A model generated the notes under the pieces. The model searched no databases. It worked only from the letters and a program-made list of their open reading frames with translations, and was not told the origin of the DNA. The position numbers and the translations under genes are program-made. A stretch of 64,000 bases of DNA from Rutstroemia sp. NJR-2017a BVV2 (lineage: Eukaryota > Ascomycota > Leotiomycetes > Helotiales > Rutstroemiaceae), in the NCBI GenBank assembly GCA_002946415.1, contig NJPS01000054.1, forward strand, positions 1,111,578-1,175,577, read 5' to 3'. Within the stretch, counting starts at the first letter, position 1. Each line of letters starts with the position of its first letter. Below, one piece after another: positions 22,685 through 34,746 of the stretch.

Positions 22685-23650
22685 TTACAACTTCATGCTA
22701 GATCTAGCATCATCCAACAAGCGGGCCAATTCTTCCGACACGGGACCCCTCACATTCTGCACCCAAGTCTGTAGGTTTCCAGTGTAGCTCGACTCGCCCT
22801 TCATGTATTTCTTATCTCCAACCCCGTAAGACCACCCGATAGTTCGTGTTCGCTTCTCATCATACGAAGGAGCTTCAGCAAAGAACTTACGCAGGCGGTC
22901 ATTTGTGGTCGCTGGCAAGGGCCCTTCTGGAATATTCAGAGCGTAGAAAGATACACGGGTGATCTCTCCTGTCTTGTACTTCATTGTAACGGCAAAGGCG
23001 AATCGGTGAGGGGGGATGAACTTCTCAAAGTCCTCAAACTCCTCATCAGTCGGAGGCTTGCACTGAGCTAGAGCGGCGTACGCAGCTGCTTGAGGCTTGG
23101 TGATGGAACCTGGGGCGGTGAAGTAAATGTTCAAGGTTCCGCCGTGGTAGTCGACAGCGGTGAAGTGAACGAGCTTCAGACCCAAGTTGTGGAAGGTGGA
23201 GCGGTGCGCCCGGACGGATTCTGGGACTTCGTCCGCGTCCAAGATGTCATCGATTGGTCGTTGACCTTTCATGAGGATCCAAGTCTTGGCTACGCCGTCT
23301 TTGGGATCCAAATCGACCCATTGCACGGTGTTACCGTTGTACATCTTGCTCCAAGAAGTTGCCAGTCGTGCCATGGGGTCATCGGCCTTGATGTAGCCGG
23401 CCTTGACAGCAAGGTCAACGGTGTCCAACTGACTCTTGATGTAGAATCTGTAGTTCAACACGTCGTTGGCCCGGCTTGTCCCGCGCCAGGTTACGGTTCC
23501 TTCCCGCAAGCACTCGTCGAAATTCTTCAGTGTTCCTTCAAGTACCGATTCGGAATATGGAGAATCAAGGGCATCTGCCGTTCTCTTGAAATCTTCCAAG
23601 AACTTCTCTGGAGTGAACACACTCGGAGCTGGGGTGTCAACGGCAGCCAT
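22685..23650 (-). CDS. Fungal CloQ/NphB-type (ABBA) aromatic prenyltransferase
   Basis: Single-exon 321-aa frame starting at ATG 23650. Length and features fit the soluble ABBA-barrel aromatic prenyltransferases of the CloQ/NphB family (SCOP PTase_Orf2): no DDxxD motif, TWRGTSRANDVLNYRFY, a DPKDGVAKTWILMKG stretch, AVDYHGGTLNIYF, GLKLVHFTAVDY and TIGWSYGVGDKKY, with basic and tyrosine residues that line the diphosphate tunnel in relatives. Fungal members from Botrytis, Sclerotinia and Aspergillus terreus have been shown to dimethylallylate 2,7-dihydroxynaphthalene, though native substrates were not known. The enzyme is probably cytosolic and metal-independent. It lies next to a nitroreductase-like gene and a non-reducing PKS, and a cluster-type CGG-N4-CGGG motif sits 430 bp upstream. 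The natural acceptor being the PKS product is my inference. Confidence 0.88.
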   Translation of the reverse strand: MAAVDTPAPSVFTPEKFLEDFKRTADALDSPYSESVLEGTLKNFDECLREGTVTWRGTSRANDVLNYRFYIKSQLDTVDLAVKAGYIKADDPMARLATSWSKMYNGNTVQWVDLDPKDGVAKTWILMKGQRPIDDILDADEVPESVRAHRSTFHNLGLKLVHFTAVDYHGGTLNIYFTAPGSITKPQAAAYAALAQCKPPTDEEFEDFEKFIPPHRFAFAVTMKYKTGEITRVSFYALNIPEGPLPATTNDRLRKFFAEAPSYDEKRTRTIGWSYGVGDKKYMKGESSYTGNLQTWVQNVRGPVSEELARLLDDARSSMKL

Positions 23651-24813
23651 GATTTCGGTCGATATGAAGCAAAAAGAAGTAGAGTGACTGAGTTATTGTG
23701 TGAAGAACCGGATTATTGAAGGCTCTGAATTATGTGTGGATGATCCAGAGATCAATTGAATTATGAACAGAAGAGTCCTTTTATAATATTGTGTACATAC
23801 CACACCAAGCACGTCGGTATTGCACACTAGGTATCTACGTATGTAGTGATATCAAGCTTCTCCGAGTCGCGAACACGGCAAAAAACATTTCGTTGATACT
23901 CAATCCATCAGGATCACAAATATGCGCGTCAGCGCAGAGGCCGACTCCTATCCTGCGCATCATCGGTACTGGATGATGGATTGCAAGAACAGCTTCAGGT
24001 GAAATAGATAGGAAGCTAGTAGGGAATTGTAGGTGTGAGATCGATGCTGACTCAGCCACACGCGATGTAACCTTTTTGAGTCCCGAAGGCCGATTGCTCA
24101 ACACAGCAGTATGAGACCCGATGTTAAGAAAACTCAACCAAACAACTGGTAATTCCGAACTTTCCAAGAATAGAATCTGGCCGTACCTCAACGTACTTGA
24201 GTTCTCTTGTTGGTCGCGGGCAGTTGGAACAGTATCGCCAGTTCAATTTTCAATTGAGGTATCACCACTTACACCTCACAGAATGCCACAATATATTCGA
24301 AGTACTTCATGATTTCTGTACTCCAACAGACTGCATAGTTGTAGTCCAATCACTCTTATTTCTAGTAATAATAAACTCTCTGTTTGTATGCTCTAGTACC
24401 ACGTGACTCACAATTAAAATAAGGTATTGTCACGAGGTGTATATGTTTATGTTATTCTCGGTAGTTAATTGTATAAGAAGATAAAGATAGATCATGATAT
24501 AGGGCTGTTTGATTATGGTCTAAGTAGCTAGTGTTCCTAGTGCTTGACCTGCATTAAGGGTCCTCTGGGTCCAACCCACTATCGCATATAAGAGGTATCC
24601 GCCTAGGTATTCATGGAAATGATAGGACCGGCTTCACGATGTAGATACTTTGGGTCAAGTTGGATCTATTTCAACTAAATCTAAATGCTATTTACGTTTC
24701 TATACATACTATCACTAAGAGAAATTCTATTCCCTACAAGCAAGTGACATGAGATCTTTCTATAACCTTCCGAACCTCGTGCTGAATCTCTTCTTCTCCG
24801 ATTCCCCACCTTT
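23651..24813. other. Intergenic upstream of prenyltransferase
   Basis: Promoter of the minus-strand prenyltransferase and 3' flank of the nitroreductase-like gene. The only notable element is the cluster motif at 24078-24093. The right part is AT-rich with no coding frame. Confidence 0.5.
24078..24093 (-). promoter_or_regulatory. Cluster motif CGG-N4-CGGG, prenyltransferase copy
   Basis: On the minus strand this reads TCGGCCTTCGGGACTC. It differs by one base from the best copies in the PKS/MFS and SxxK-enzyme promoters over CGGGCTTCGGGACT. It lies 430 bp upstream of the prenyltransferase ATG. Confidence 0.5.
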
Positions 24814-25573
24814 CTAAGCTCCATATACCTTCATTCTTTCCTCAACGGGACTGTATTCCTTCTCCGCGAATCGGGGTCCCGTAGGCTTTCCAAATACCAT
24901 CTGGGCGTTCAGGGACCAATCGGCTGGGATATCCCACTCCTTGGCTGCCGCAGCATCCACCATTGGATTGTAATGCTGGAGACTTACGCCGAAGCCCTCT
25001 GCCGTCAGCATTGTCCAAATGGTATATTGCAACATTCCGCTTGCATGTTCTGTCCCTATGTATGAAGTTAGAACCTCTTATATTCCTACTTTGTCGTGAC
25101 TTCTGCTACTTAGCATAAGGTAACTAGCGTGGGTCCTTACATTGGGGCATCTTGTCCTTCACGATGGGCATCCTTTCACAGACCGCTTGCATTGCGTTGC
25201 CACTCTCATAGAACAAGATCTGAACACATAAGCACGTCAGAAAAAGTCGTCTAGTCAGGGCCTTGGTAAGACTTACTGTGCCGTAAGCTGCGCGGAACAT
25301 CTTAATGCGTGGCGCGAAAACCTTCTCGAAGACCGCCGCAGGAACTTTGCTCTTGGCAGAGTCGTGTGCCAAATCCCAGAACTTTTTATGTTCTGCCTTC
25401 ACAAGCACTACAGCACGACCAGATTGACAGTTGAACGGAGTAGGCGAGTGAAGGATACCTTCACGGACAATTTCTTGCACGCGTGAATCGGGGATGTCGA
25501 CATCGTCTGAGAGCGTGTGCAAGGAACTTCGTCCTTTGATGGCGTCGAGAAGACTAATGGTGGAGGGCGACAT
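24814..25573 (-). CDS. Nitroreductase-like flavoprotein (Frm2/Hbn1 type)
   Basis: Three exons fit: 25573-25277, 25219-25141 and 25055-24814, giving 205 aa, the normal length for this family. Motifs are KGRSSLHTLSDDVDIP (the nitroreductase RRSxR-type N-terminus), SPTPFNCQSGRAVVL (FMN phosphate contact), ILFYESGNAMQAV, and, built across the second intron, WTEHASGMLQYTIWTM, with GFGVSLQHYNP near the end. Such proteins bind FMN, use NAD(P)H and reduce quinones or nitro compounds; yeast Frm2/Hbn1 act in oxidative and lipid stress. It has the same strand as the prenyltransferase (about 1.16 kb downstream). A pathway role as quinone reductase or self-protection is possible but unproven. Confidence 0.85.
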
Positions 25574-25779
25574 AATTAGGCGTAGGTTGAGGGTAATCTT
25601 TTGATCCTTGGTTGATGAAAACGGACAAATAACTTTAAATTCAAGAGAGTCAGACGAGCGGAAAGACGAATGAAAAGGGTATTCAATGGTCTGACTTAGA
25701 TACAAAAGCTTGTTAATAGAAGACGGTAGTTCCATTTGGAAGTCAGCTCAGTGCCGACTAAGATATATTACTGCGCCGC

Positions 25780-25797
25780 CGGGCTTCGGGGCTCGGG
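25780..25797 (+). promoter_or_regulatory. Cluster motif CGG-N4-CGGG, nitroreductase copy
   Basis: Reads CGGGCTTCGGGGCTCGGG, an exact CGGGCTTCGGG core followed by a further CGGG. It is about 207 bp upstream of the nitroreductase-like ATG. Confidence 0.5.
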
Positions 25798-25969
25798 TAT
25801 CGACAAGGTCGAGGCTGTAGTATATCTACAACGTCGTACTAACAGCGGATACCAGATAAGATTTCAGCTCATACAAGCGGGTATCACGTCAGACGGATGT
25901 ATTTCCCCGAGGACCCTGAAGATCAGACCGCCAACAACATTCATTATGGACAGCACCAGCAATACAATA

Positions 25970-25998
25970 TCTAGAATTTCTAGAATTTCTAGAATTTT
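25970..25998. repeat. Three copies of CTAGAATTT
   Basis: A short perfect tandem repeat of a 9-base AT-rich unit in the intergenic region. Confidence 0.8.
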
Positions 25999-27225
25999 GT
26001 TTCTGTTATCTTTCGTGGTATTGAGTGTCCAAAAAGTCGGTATGCCTAACACGTGATTGACCTTGACTTCTGGTATTCTGGACGAGCCGATGTCGAAGCG
26101 TGCTCTGTAATTTCGATGCGCGGAAAGCTGAACAAGATGCTGCGCATAATCCGCGACAGAGGAATAACAAAAATTGACGTTTTCATCAAGGGTTTCTGCT
26201 GGGTTTAGATGCAAACAAACTAATGCACCTAACTGTGTACTGTGTCTTTCTATCCACCATATAACCGTCGAAGGACTAGTTTATGACGGCTAGAACTAAA
26301 CAGAGGGATGTTCCGACAGCTAGAGGAGGTACAGTACCACGAAATATAACCTGGTACGACCAAATTGAACCAAGCAACCTTGCAGCGTCTTTTAGTGAGT
26401 GTCCTTCTACTGGGCTGTAATCTTACACCACAGCACTTGTGCAGTAGAGGTCCCTGGTGCCTCTTCAAGGGTAAACTTTAACCAAATCGCTAGATTCGAG
26501 ATAAAGGTAGCCTAATGTGGTACTCACGAAGCTTTCCCCATACAATGAGCACCTGTGTTGCTGTAAACAAACCGGCGAAAATGTAATTGTAGAAAAGAAA
26601 TTTCAGCCCTACAGTAAGGTAAATTGCCACGTGATTGCCTAGGGCCCCACTAAATTGTGATGGGCACGGCTTCCCCACCGGGGCGCGTTCTATCACTTTT
26701 CAATTATCAAGATCTCCACATGAATCTCAACTGCAGCTCGTTCAAGAAAGCAACGAGACATATCGTTAACACGCATAAATTCAATCTCATCGTGTCCATG
26801 TCGCTCTTCACTACCTAGCCCCTTATACTAAGAGCCTCAAAATCCTTTATGCCACGTCCCGACTTGCTTGTCGACTTCCTTCGAGTAAGGCCTTTGCGAA
26901 CAGAGGAATGAGGGTATCGGCAACCTCTTCCAGAACATTGCCGGCTCCCAACTATGGGCTTGGGGCTCCATCGCAAGGTGGAAAAATCCCCAGTCATGTC
27001 AAAAAATCATGGTAAAGAATGACTCAAACGCCATCTACGAGGCTGACAGTTCATCAAGAGTCACAGATGTGGGAGAAAGAGAGCAGTGCTGCTAAGTAAA
27101 ACTAGCTTGATTAATTCAAAATACAGAATTTCCAATTTCGAATACATGCAAAACGACCAATTATCAGACCCAGTATTCTATGAAAGGGAAAAGGAAATGT
27201 CATCTAATCATACAGAAGGAAGTGA

Positions 27226-27270
27226 ACCCAATATAACCCAATCTAACCCAATCCAACCCAATCCAACCCA
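27226..27270. repeat. 10-bp AACCCAATCC tandem repeat
   Basis: Four to five imperfect copies immediately downstream of the PKS stop codon, in its likely 3' untranslated region. Confidence 0.8.
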
Positions 27271-27294
27271 TAGCTCCGAACCTTTACCAGCCGC

Positions 27295-30200
27295 CTAAGC
27301 CCCAATGGACCTAGCAAGGAACTGGCTCAATCTGTATCCTCGTGGACCGTCCATCATAGTGAAGTGGTTCGCTCCTTCTAGAACCTCTATGTTCAAGCTT
27401 TCCGTCCCGACCAGCTGATCCCATCCATTGGGGCCAAAGTTTGTGCGGTTATTCAGCAACCACATCATCTCGCGTGTATCATCGGGCTGAGGTTCCAATT
27501 TCTTTCCTCCAGTCGAGTTATAGACACCTTCCGCTGCCCAGATGGCGTGTGTCACCGGTGCCGTTCCTTTTGGCATTGGCTTTGGCTCATAAAGGGCCAG
27601 CGCATCGATGAAGGCCAAAAAGTGAGGTAGGAGCCACTCAGGTAGAGCTTTTGTACTGCCAGATCCGAACATGCCGGCACTTGACAGGAAGTCGTACATG
27701 CGTACAGGTAGCTTCTGGAGGTTTATAGGATTGGGTGAGTCAATTAAGACTAGTGATGCGACCTGTTCACCTTCTCCAATTAAGGTAGCAGCGGCATCAT
27801 AAGCACAGATACCACCTGCTGACCAGCCTCCCAAATAGTACGGCCCATGTTCCTGTCGACGGCGGATCTCGGCTAGGTATGGGGCAGTCAGGTCTTGCAG
27901 AGCGCATTTCATGTCTTGCGGCCGTCTCATATATGGGCAGTTCAGGCCGATCACAGCAGTGTCGGGAGCAACAACTGGGAGTGGGGCGTAGGATGTTGCT
28001 GAACCAGAGCCGTCAGGGAAGAGGAAGAGGATCTTGCGCGCAGTTCTGAGACGTCCCTGAAGTACGACTGACGTTGCTGGTGGAAGTGTGACCGAAGGAG
28101 GTGAGTTAAAGACCGGCTTAGGTACAACAGCCAATTGATCCGAGGTCTGAGGTGTGGATGATTCCCCAAAAAGCGACTTCTTGATAGCTGCCATGTCGGC
28201 ATCAAAGAAGATATCCGAGGGGAGATCGATATTAAGGTCCTCTCGTAGCCTTCCGATGATATCCAAGGATAAAAGAGAATCAAGGCCCAGCTCTGCAAGG
28301 GAGGGTGCTTTCCAAACTTCCTCCAACGTCACTCCGATCTCTTCACTCAGAACTGTGGCAATTGCGTTGATGGTTGCTACCTCCTCAGCGTTCCCACCGG
28401 TCGACTTTTCGGCATGGTCGTCCTCGTCCAGGTCAGTGATTTCAGTGGCCGCACTGTCACTGTCGCTAGAAGAGCTTGATTCTATGATCGAGGACTTGCA
28501 ACTGTCCTCGGAAGCTTCTGCAGACCCAGATGATCCGCCGAGAAGCTTCTTAAGTTCTCCGACGGTTGGATAGTCCATAAACACCGATGAACTCACGTCG
28601 ATGTTCAGTTCCTCCCGAAACCTGCCGGTAATTGCCAAGGACAGAAGTGAGTCGACTCCAACGTCATCGAATACGATGTCGTTCTTTAGCTCGGCCATAG
28701 TGATACCGCTCTCCTCGACAATTATATTCATAGCTTGCATAACCACAAGAGGCTCTGAAATCTTGTCTTGTTGGGGTTTCACGGGAGCTTGCTCCTTCAC
28801 TGGCTTCTTCGAAATCTCCGGCTGGCGGACGACACTCTTGGGTGCCGCACTAGAACGCTCTCTGGAGACGGTGCTTACATCTTTTACTGTCTTCGCCCCA
28901 GTAGCTTTAGCCTTAGGGAGAATGATGTCCAAAACCTTTCGGGGCACCGTTTGGAACTAGGTATAATTAGCAAATTGTGCATCGACTTATTCGGGAGAAT
29001 TCTCATATACTTACCGCTACGCCTTGGTTTACACCAATGACGGTATCGCCATGGAAGATATAGACGTCACCAACGAATTTCTTTCCGTCTACGGAACGCA
29101 TTTTGACGTAGGTATCGTACTTGTTTTCCGTTGACAGCTTAACCGCGCATCTGATTGACTCCCAACCGTGGTTAAGGAACACCTGCTCCTTGTAATCGAA
29201 TGACTCAGTAGCGTTCATAATGAAGCCTGAGAGATGGCCAAGACTGTCGATGTAGTAAGGGTTGCCATAGAAGCAAGTGCTTTCATCCTTGAGTGCGACA
29301 CGGGCTGTAGCTTCGTGGCTCTTACTGTCCAAGTACACTTGCTCGATGCCCTGGAATTTCTCTCCATACTCGACACAGTTCTCGAACAACTTGTACACCA
29401 ATCCACGCTTGATCAGATGGTACTGGCCGCTTTGGGTAGCATCGCGGAGGTTCTGCATGCGTGATTGGACGAGATATGCTGTTCGGTTCCACTCAGAAAT
29501 CCAGGCAGCTGGGTCACCGAATCGAACTGTGCAAGTTGCATGCTCTATAGTTTTCTCACCGTGCGAGCCAACACTGTAGAAGACGAGTTGAGCAGTCTGA
29601 GATGCCCAATCGGCCTCGGCGGAGACGCGGAAGAGTTCTGGTGTGCCCGGGGTCTTCATCAATAGTGGCTTGGTGGTAGACATATTTGCAACTTCAACAC
29701 CGTGGTTTTTCTTCATTGGGTTGCCACCTTCGTGCAAGTAGTCACCCAGGGTCATAGCAATATCGGCATAGACGGATGAAGGACATAAGATTGCGCCGTT
29801 CACCTTGTGTGCTTCGAACACGGCCCTAAGATCGGGATGAGCGATGTCCGACTCAATCAGCACCGATGATTTTTCAGGTCCATGTTCGGACTCCAATACC
29901 TTCTGGCATGTGGCTGACAAGAAGATAGGTGCAGCGGCTGGAGCGGGGAGAGCCTTGGTGACGACGGCAGGAGCATCGCCTTTAGTCAAGCACCAGTTGT
30001 TGACATATTGAATCCAGTGGTTCTTGTAGTCCCATTGGTAAGAAGGCAGGGAGATAACCTTTTGGGAAGCGTCGAAGTCTCGATGGAATTCGTTCCATTG
30101 AATCTCCAGACCGGATTGGTAGAGGTTCGAAAGAGCCTCGCTCATTGTAGCCCAGATGCTGTCGTTCTTTCGGACTGTAGCGAGTGCCTTGATGGATGAG

Positions 30201-33200
30201 CTGATAGTAACCTTCAACATTCCCATCACGACAGGATCCGGTCCAATTTCCAAGCAGACGGTATCCGTGGATATCATCTTCTGAGAGATGGCAGATTGGA
30301 TAGCACCGACCATATCAACAGTCTCGCGGCAATGTCGTGCAAGATACTCAGTGCCGAATTTGCCCTCCTCAGTGATGACTTCAGCCAACAAGGGTGAAAG
30401 AATGGGGATTTTTGGCTCCTTGAAGACGATGCCGCGAGCGACTGTCTTGAACTCATCGATAACAGGTTCAACCTGAGAGCTGTGGAAGGCGAAATCAGTC
30501 TTCAACCTGGTTGTTCTGATACCGCTCGGGGCTAGTGCTTCTTGAGCGCGATCAACATCAGCCGCCAAGCCAGCGAGGACGGTCTGAGAAGGACCATTGA
30601 TACACGCAACCTCGAGACGATAGCTTTCTAGCACCTGGGTAAGAGAATCCACAGGAGCCTTGACAGCCAGCATGGCATGGGTTCCGGCTGAGCATCTTTC
30701 CTGCATAATGCGAGCCCGCGATCCAACGAGGAAAACAGTGTCTCGGGTGGAGAGCACGCCAGCCGCATGCATAGCCGCATATTCGCCGAGACTGTGTCCG
30801 ACAACTACGCTAGGAACAACTCCGAAAGATTCCCAGAGACGAGCAAGGGCAATCTCGAAGCAAGTCAATGCTAATTGGGTAGCTTGAGGAGTGTGGTTCA
30901 TGATGTCATCTGGGGTGCTGCTACCGTTGATTAGGGGCAAGAACGAATCAAACCCGAAACTCTTGGCGATAGCATCTAGACGTTGAATCTCCTCGCGGAA
31001 AACACGGAAAGACTCAAAGAGGTGCTTTCCCATTCCATCGTAGACCGAACCTTGTCCTGTGAAGGCAAAAGCAACGCCGGGGGTGTTGCGAGGAACTGGT
31101 TTGGCCTCCACTGCGGCAGCCTTTTCGAGAGCGGTCCTCACTTCGGCAATTGTGCGTCCGCTAACAGCCAATCGATAGTTGTAGTGCATTCGTCGAGCTG
31201 TAGTTGTGTAGGCCAAGCTTGCAAGATCCGTATTAGGATTCTGTCGGAGGTGCTCTGCAAGGCGCTCGGCGTTCTGACGAAGGGACTTGGTGGTTCTTGC
31301 TGACACAGTAACGAGGTGAACGTCTCTCTTGTCTTCCTGTAGAGCAGCTTCGACTGCTGTAGGCGGCTCCTCAAGAAGAAGTGCTGAGTTACCACCGGCA
31401 GCGCTGAAGTTGTTCAAGAAGGCGACCCGCTTACCATCGGTTGGCGCCTTCCATGGTGTTGCTTCCATGGCGATACGGATTCCACGCTCGTTCAAATCGG
31501 TTGGGAAACCGGTGTTGAGCTTGGTTTTGATTCCGACGTGGGGTGGAATCTCGCTGTTCTTCATCATCATCATCACTTTGATGAGCGATGCTACTCCGGA
31601 TCCAGACTCGGCATGACCAATGTTGGCCTTGACTGAACCGAGGTAGAGTGGCTTGTTCGCAGTGCGGCCAGAACGGCTGCCTGTGAACACATCGAGGACA
31701 GATCTCATTTCTACCGCATCACCGGCTTGTGTCTATTGAAATTGTCAGTCTCTTATATTATCTTCAGTGAATGTTAGGATCACTTACGCCTGTGCCGTGC
31801 ATCTCAATATAGCTCACATCCAGAGGATCGTAGCCGGCGTCATTAAGAATACGACGGAAAATGGCGGACTGTGCGCCGGTGTGTGGACGAGTGATGGACT
31901 CAGCTTCGGCGGAGTGGTTAGTGTATGCTCCGCAGATGACAGCTTGAATTGGATCTTTGTCTGCCAATGCGTCTTCTAGCCTCTTGAGGACCACTGTCCC
32001 GACAGCATCTGCACGGCAGTAACCGTCGGCACCGTCATCGAAAGTCTTACAGTTGCCGGTGTGAGACAGGAAATGGCCCTTGTCCAAACCAGTGAAGTTG
32101 TCAGGGTTGGTCATCACGTTGGTGCCACCTGCAAGGGCAGTATCACAATCGTTTCTCCAGAGTGAGTTGCAAGCCATGTGGATAGCAGCGGCACTTGAAG
32201 AACATGCTGTGTCAACACTGACACTAGGTCCGGAGAATTTGAAGTGGTAGTTGATACGTCCTGGGGTGAAAGCACGGTTGCCACCGGGGATGAAGTATGT
32301 GCCGATGTTTTGCCCGCTGTTGACTTCACGCCAGTCATCACTGGTCATCCCATAGAAAATTCCTACTCGGTCGCGTTGGGTGGAGGGAGTTCTGTCAGGA
32401 ACAACACCGGCCATCTCGAGGGCCTCATAAGCAGTCATCAAAGCGAGTCGCTGTCCAGGATCAGATTGGTCTGCCTCCTTGGGGGAGAGGTTGAAAAAGC
32501 GGCTATCGAAAAGACCGGGCTCGTTGATGAAACAACCATTTCGAACTCCTGATGCGTTCTTCGTCTTGCCAGTTGGGTCAAAGTGCGCATTGACGTCAAA
32601 TCTGTCTGCCGGTATTTCACGGTGAACATCGCGTCCTTCGTGGAGAAGATTCCAGAGACTATCGGGATCAACGGCATCAGGAAATCTGCCTGAATATCCG
32701 ATGATTGCAATCTTGGATTGTTCTGGTCGTCCTCCGGTTCTTACAGCGGAGTTTGGTGTGCTTGTGATGTTCTCAACATTGACTGTAATGCCTTCGATCT
32801 CAGCGAGGGCACTAGCAAGGATCTGCGATGTGTTTGTGCCAACGTAGTAAACAGTCCATTGTGGGCACAAGGTTGCTTGGCAGAAGTTTCCGACAGATTT
32901 GATGATTCTATCCAATCGGAGAGGCATCATGAGCATCTCCTCTAAAGCAATAGAAAGTAGCTCTCCATATGTAGCAGCTGCGATTGGCTTTCCAGTTGCG
33001 CCAGAGAGAACTGGGAGTTTTGCGGTTGTCATAGCGGCGGCCTCGGAAAGGGGTCTTAGGATGTCTTCGATGTCCGATGGGGTATAAATATTACCCTCGT
33101 GATACGGAGCATAGACCGTGGCGGGGAAATACTTGAGATCGCTCATGATGGGGGAGCTGAAGAAGTCTTTCAGGACCCGAGGATGTCCAAAGATGGAGAC

Positions 33201-33938
33201 AGTGGTTGGTGTTACTGTGCCAATCCATGGTCTTGAGCCAACTGGTAAGTTCTGCTAAGAGTTAGTCGAAGCTCATAATACAATTGCTGGAGTGGAGGGA
33301 GGCTTACGGCTGATTGGGAGAATTGTTCAATCCGCGATGCAGCAAGATCAACTTGAAGCTTCGGGACGATGTAGGCCCATTCCTTGTTCTTGTCGGGACC
33401 ATTCTCGAGAAGTTCTCGAGTTTTGGTGACGTGGAGTCCTGTGCGGAATGCAATCACCACTGCCTCTACGGCCAACTTCGCAAGCTCGTTGATGTTGGAA
33501 GCGGATGCGACGGTACAGGCGGCGAGTTGGCCAGTGCACAAGCCAAGCATAATATGGCTCTGACTGGTAGGATATTGCTTGGAGCCATCTCCGTAGTAAC
33601 TGAGGTTTGTTAAATTGTGAATGGATAAGACTTTAAAGATCAACATACTCTATGAAGCTACCAAGTTGGTAGATTACTGTGAGAGTGCTCGCGAGTATTG
33701 GAGCCGAGTCTGCGTCGGTCGAATACTTGGAGAGTAAGTCGACGATTCTCGAGAATCGTGGGAATAACTCTTGGGTTTCCCGAGTCTGCTGAGAAAGTTC
33801 TCGTCGTAAGGCAATGTGTGCCTTTTCGAGGAAAGACAGAAGCAATGGGCTGTCCTTCACGCGAAGTAGTTGTCGCAAGCCAGGAACGAAATCAGTCGTC
33901 TGGTCTCGGAAGAGGTAAAGGCGTCCTTGGTTCCTCAT
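27295..33938 (-). CDS. Non-reducing polyketide synthase, SAT-KS-AT-PT-ACP-ACP-TE
   Basis: Five exons fit (33938-33649, 33599-33308, 33251-31788, 31732-29015, 28956-27295), giving 2141 aa with all phases correct. Domains in order: SAT with GLCTG (Cys about 118); KS with DTACSSS (Cys about 544), then HGTG and NIGHAESGSG; AT with GHSLGEY (about 995); product-template domain with AHKVNGAILCPSS (His) and YIDSLGHLSGF (Asp); two ACPs (VGVDSLLSL and LGLDSLLSL) joined by a Ser/Asp-rich linker; and TE with GWSAGG, an Asp and a GANHFTMM His. This architecture and the N-terminus (GRLYLFRDQTTDF) match the clade making THN or naphthopyrones such as PksP/WA. It has no reducing domains, so a fused aromatic polyketide is expected. 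Divergent from the MFS gene. All catalytic residues are present. Confidence 0.95.
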
Positions 33939-34746
33939 TTTGAATCTGTGCACCGGTCTAAAGTCTAAAAAGTCTAAATTCTATAGATGAAAATGAAAAG
34001 GTAGAAAGAATGAATGAGAGATGGTGCTCTGGTTGCTTGCATAACAAAAATATTTAGAATGAGAAGAGACCAACGTCGACCATCTTATATCAAAATATCA
34101 ACCAAATTACTCATTGTCGGTGATTATGGCCAAATAGAAGGAACATGTGATTTTCGCGAGTTTCTACGCCTCTCAGCACGACATTGAGTTCCGACCACGT
34201 TATTTCCACATGGCTTAGCTTGAGGCTGTAGAATAATCTAGGATTTCTAGATGCATGCAGGTCCGGTTATCACGTTTCCCCCTTTCGCTTACCGGGGTGT
34301 GCTAAAATAAGCGAGATCTAACAGGCCCACCGGGACCGAAGTGGGGCGGGCTTCGGGCTTCGGCGGGCTTCGGGACTCTTTCCAGTCAGAGTCTCATATC
34401 TCGCTCATACCATCGGCCTAACGTCACCGTTATCACTGACTGTACCGACGGTCTCAGCTTCGAATAGTAGTATGCAAGCACATGTTTCTTAATATAGTTC
34501 ATCTCATGCCCTTTCTTTACAACGTGGTCGCGGATGAAACGTGTTCCGAGCACACAGCCTGCAGCAGTCCCGTACTTTCGCCAACGACTCGATCGGATAG
34601 TCGGCACAATCGTTTGGTTTTGTACAAGAGTGGTTTTGTACAAGAGTAGGATAACTTCTTTCTAGCTAAAGCAAAAACAGAAAGGGAAGAGATTTTGAGT
34701 TTGATTTTGAGGCATAGACCGATAATTTCCTTTCCCTCAAAGCGCC
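33939..34746. promoter_or_regulatory. Bidirectional PKS/MFS promoter region
   Basis: 808 bases between two divergent start codons. It contains the strongest cluster motif array (34347-34378), almost midway, about 400 bp from each start. A TATATCAAAATATC AT-rich patch lies on the PKS side near 34086. A minus-strand open frame at 34386-34643 has no motif and I do not count it as a gene. Confidence 0.6.
34347..34378 (+). promoter_or_regulatory. Cluster motif array, PKS/MFS copy (two cores)
   Basis: Two exact CGGGCTTCGGG cores at 34347-34357 and 34364-34374, 17 bases apart, with an overlapping half-copy between; the second is followed by ACTC. As direct CGG-N4-CGG repeats they are the kind of site Zn2Cys6 dimers bind. 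Confidence 0.55.

Larger units (their letters stand above)
25574..27294. other. Intergenic between nitroreductase-like gene and PKS 3' end
   Basis: Carries the nitroreductase promoter with a cluster motif at 25780 and the PKS terminator. Short frames at 26250-26468 and 26490-26696 have no motif. Two small repeats are listed separately. Confidence 0.5.

Noticed and set aside
27295..33938. Reading the PKS locus as the standard DHN-melanin cluster
   Set aside because: No reductase, dehydratase or Cmr1-type regulator is present and the neighbour set differs.
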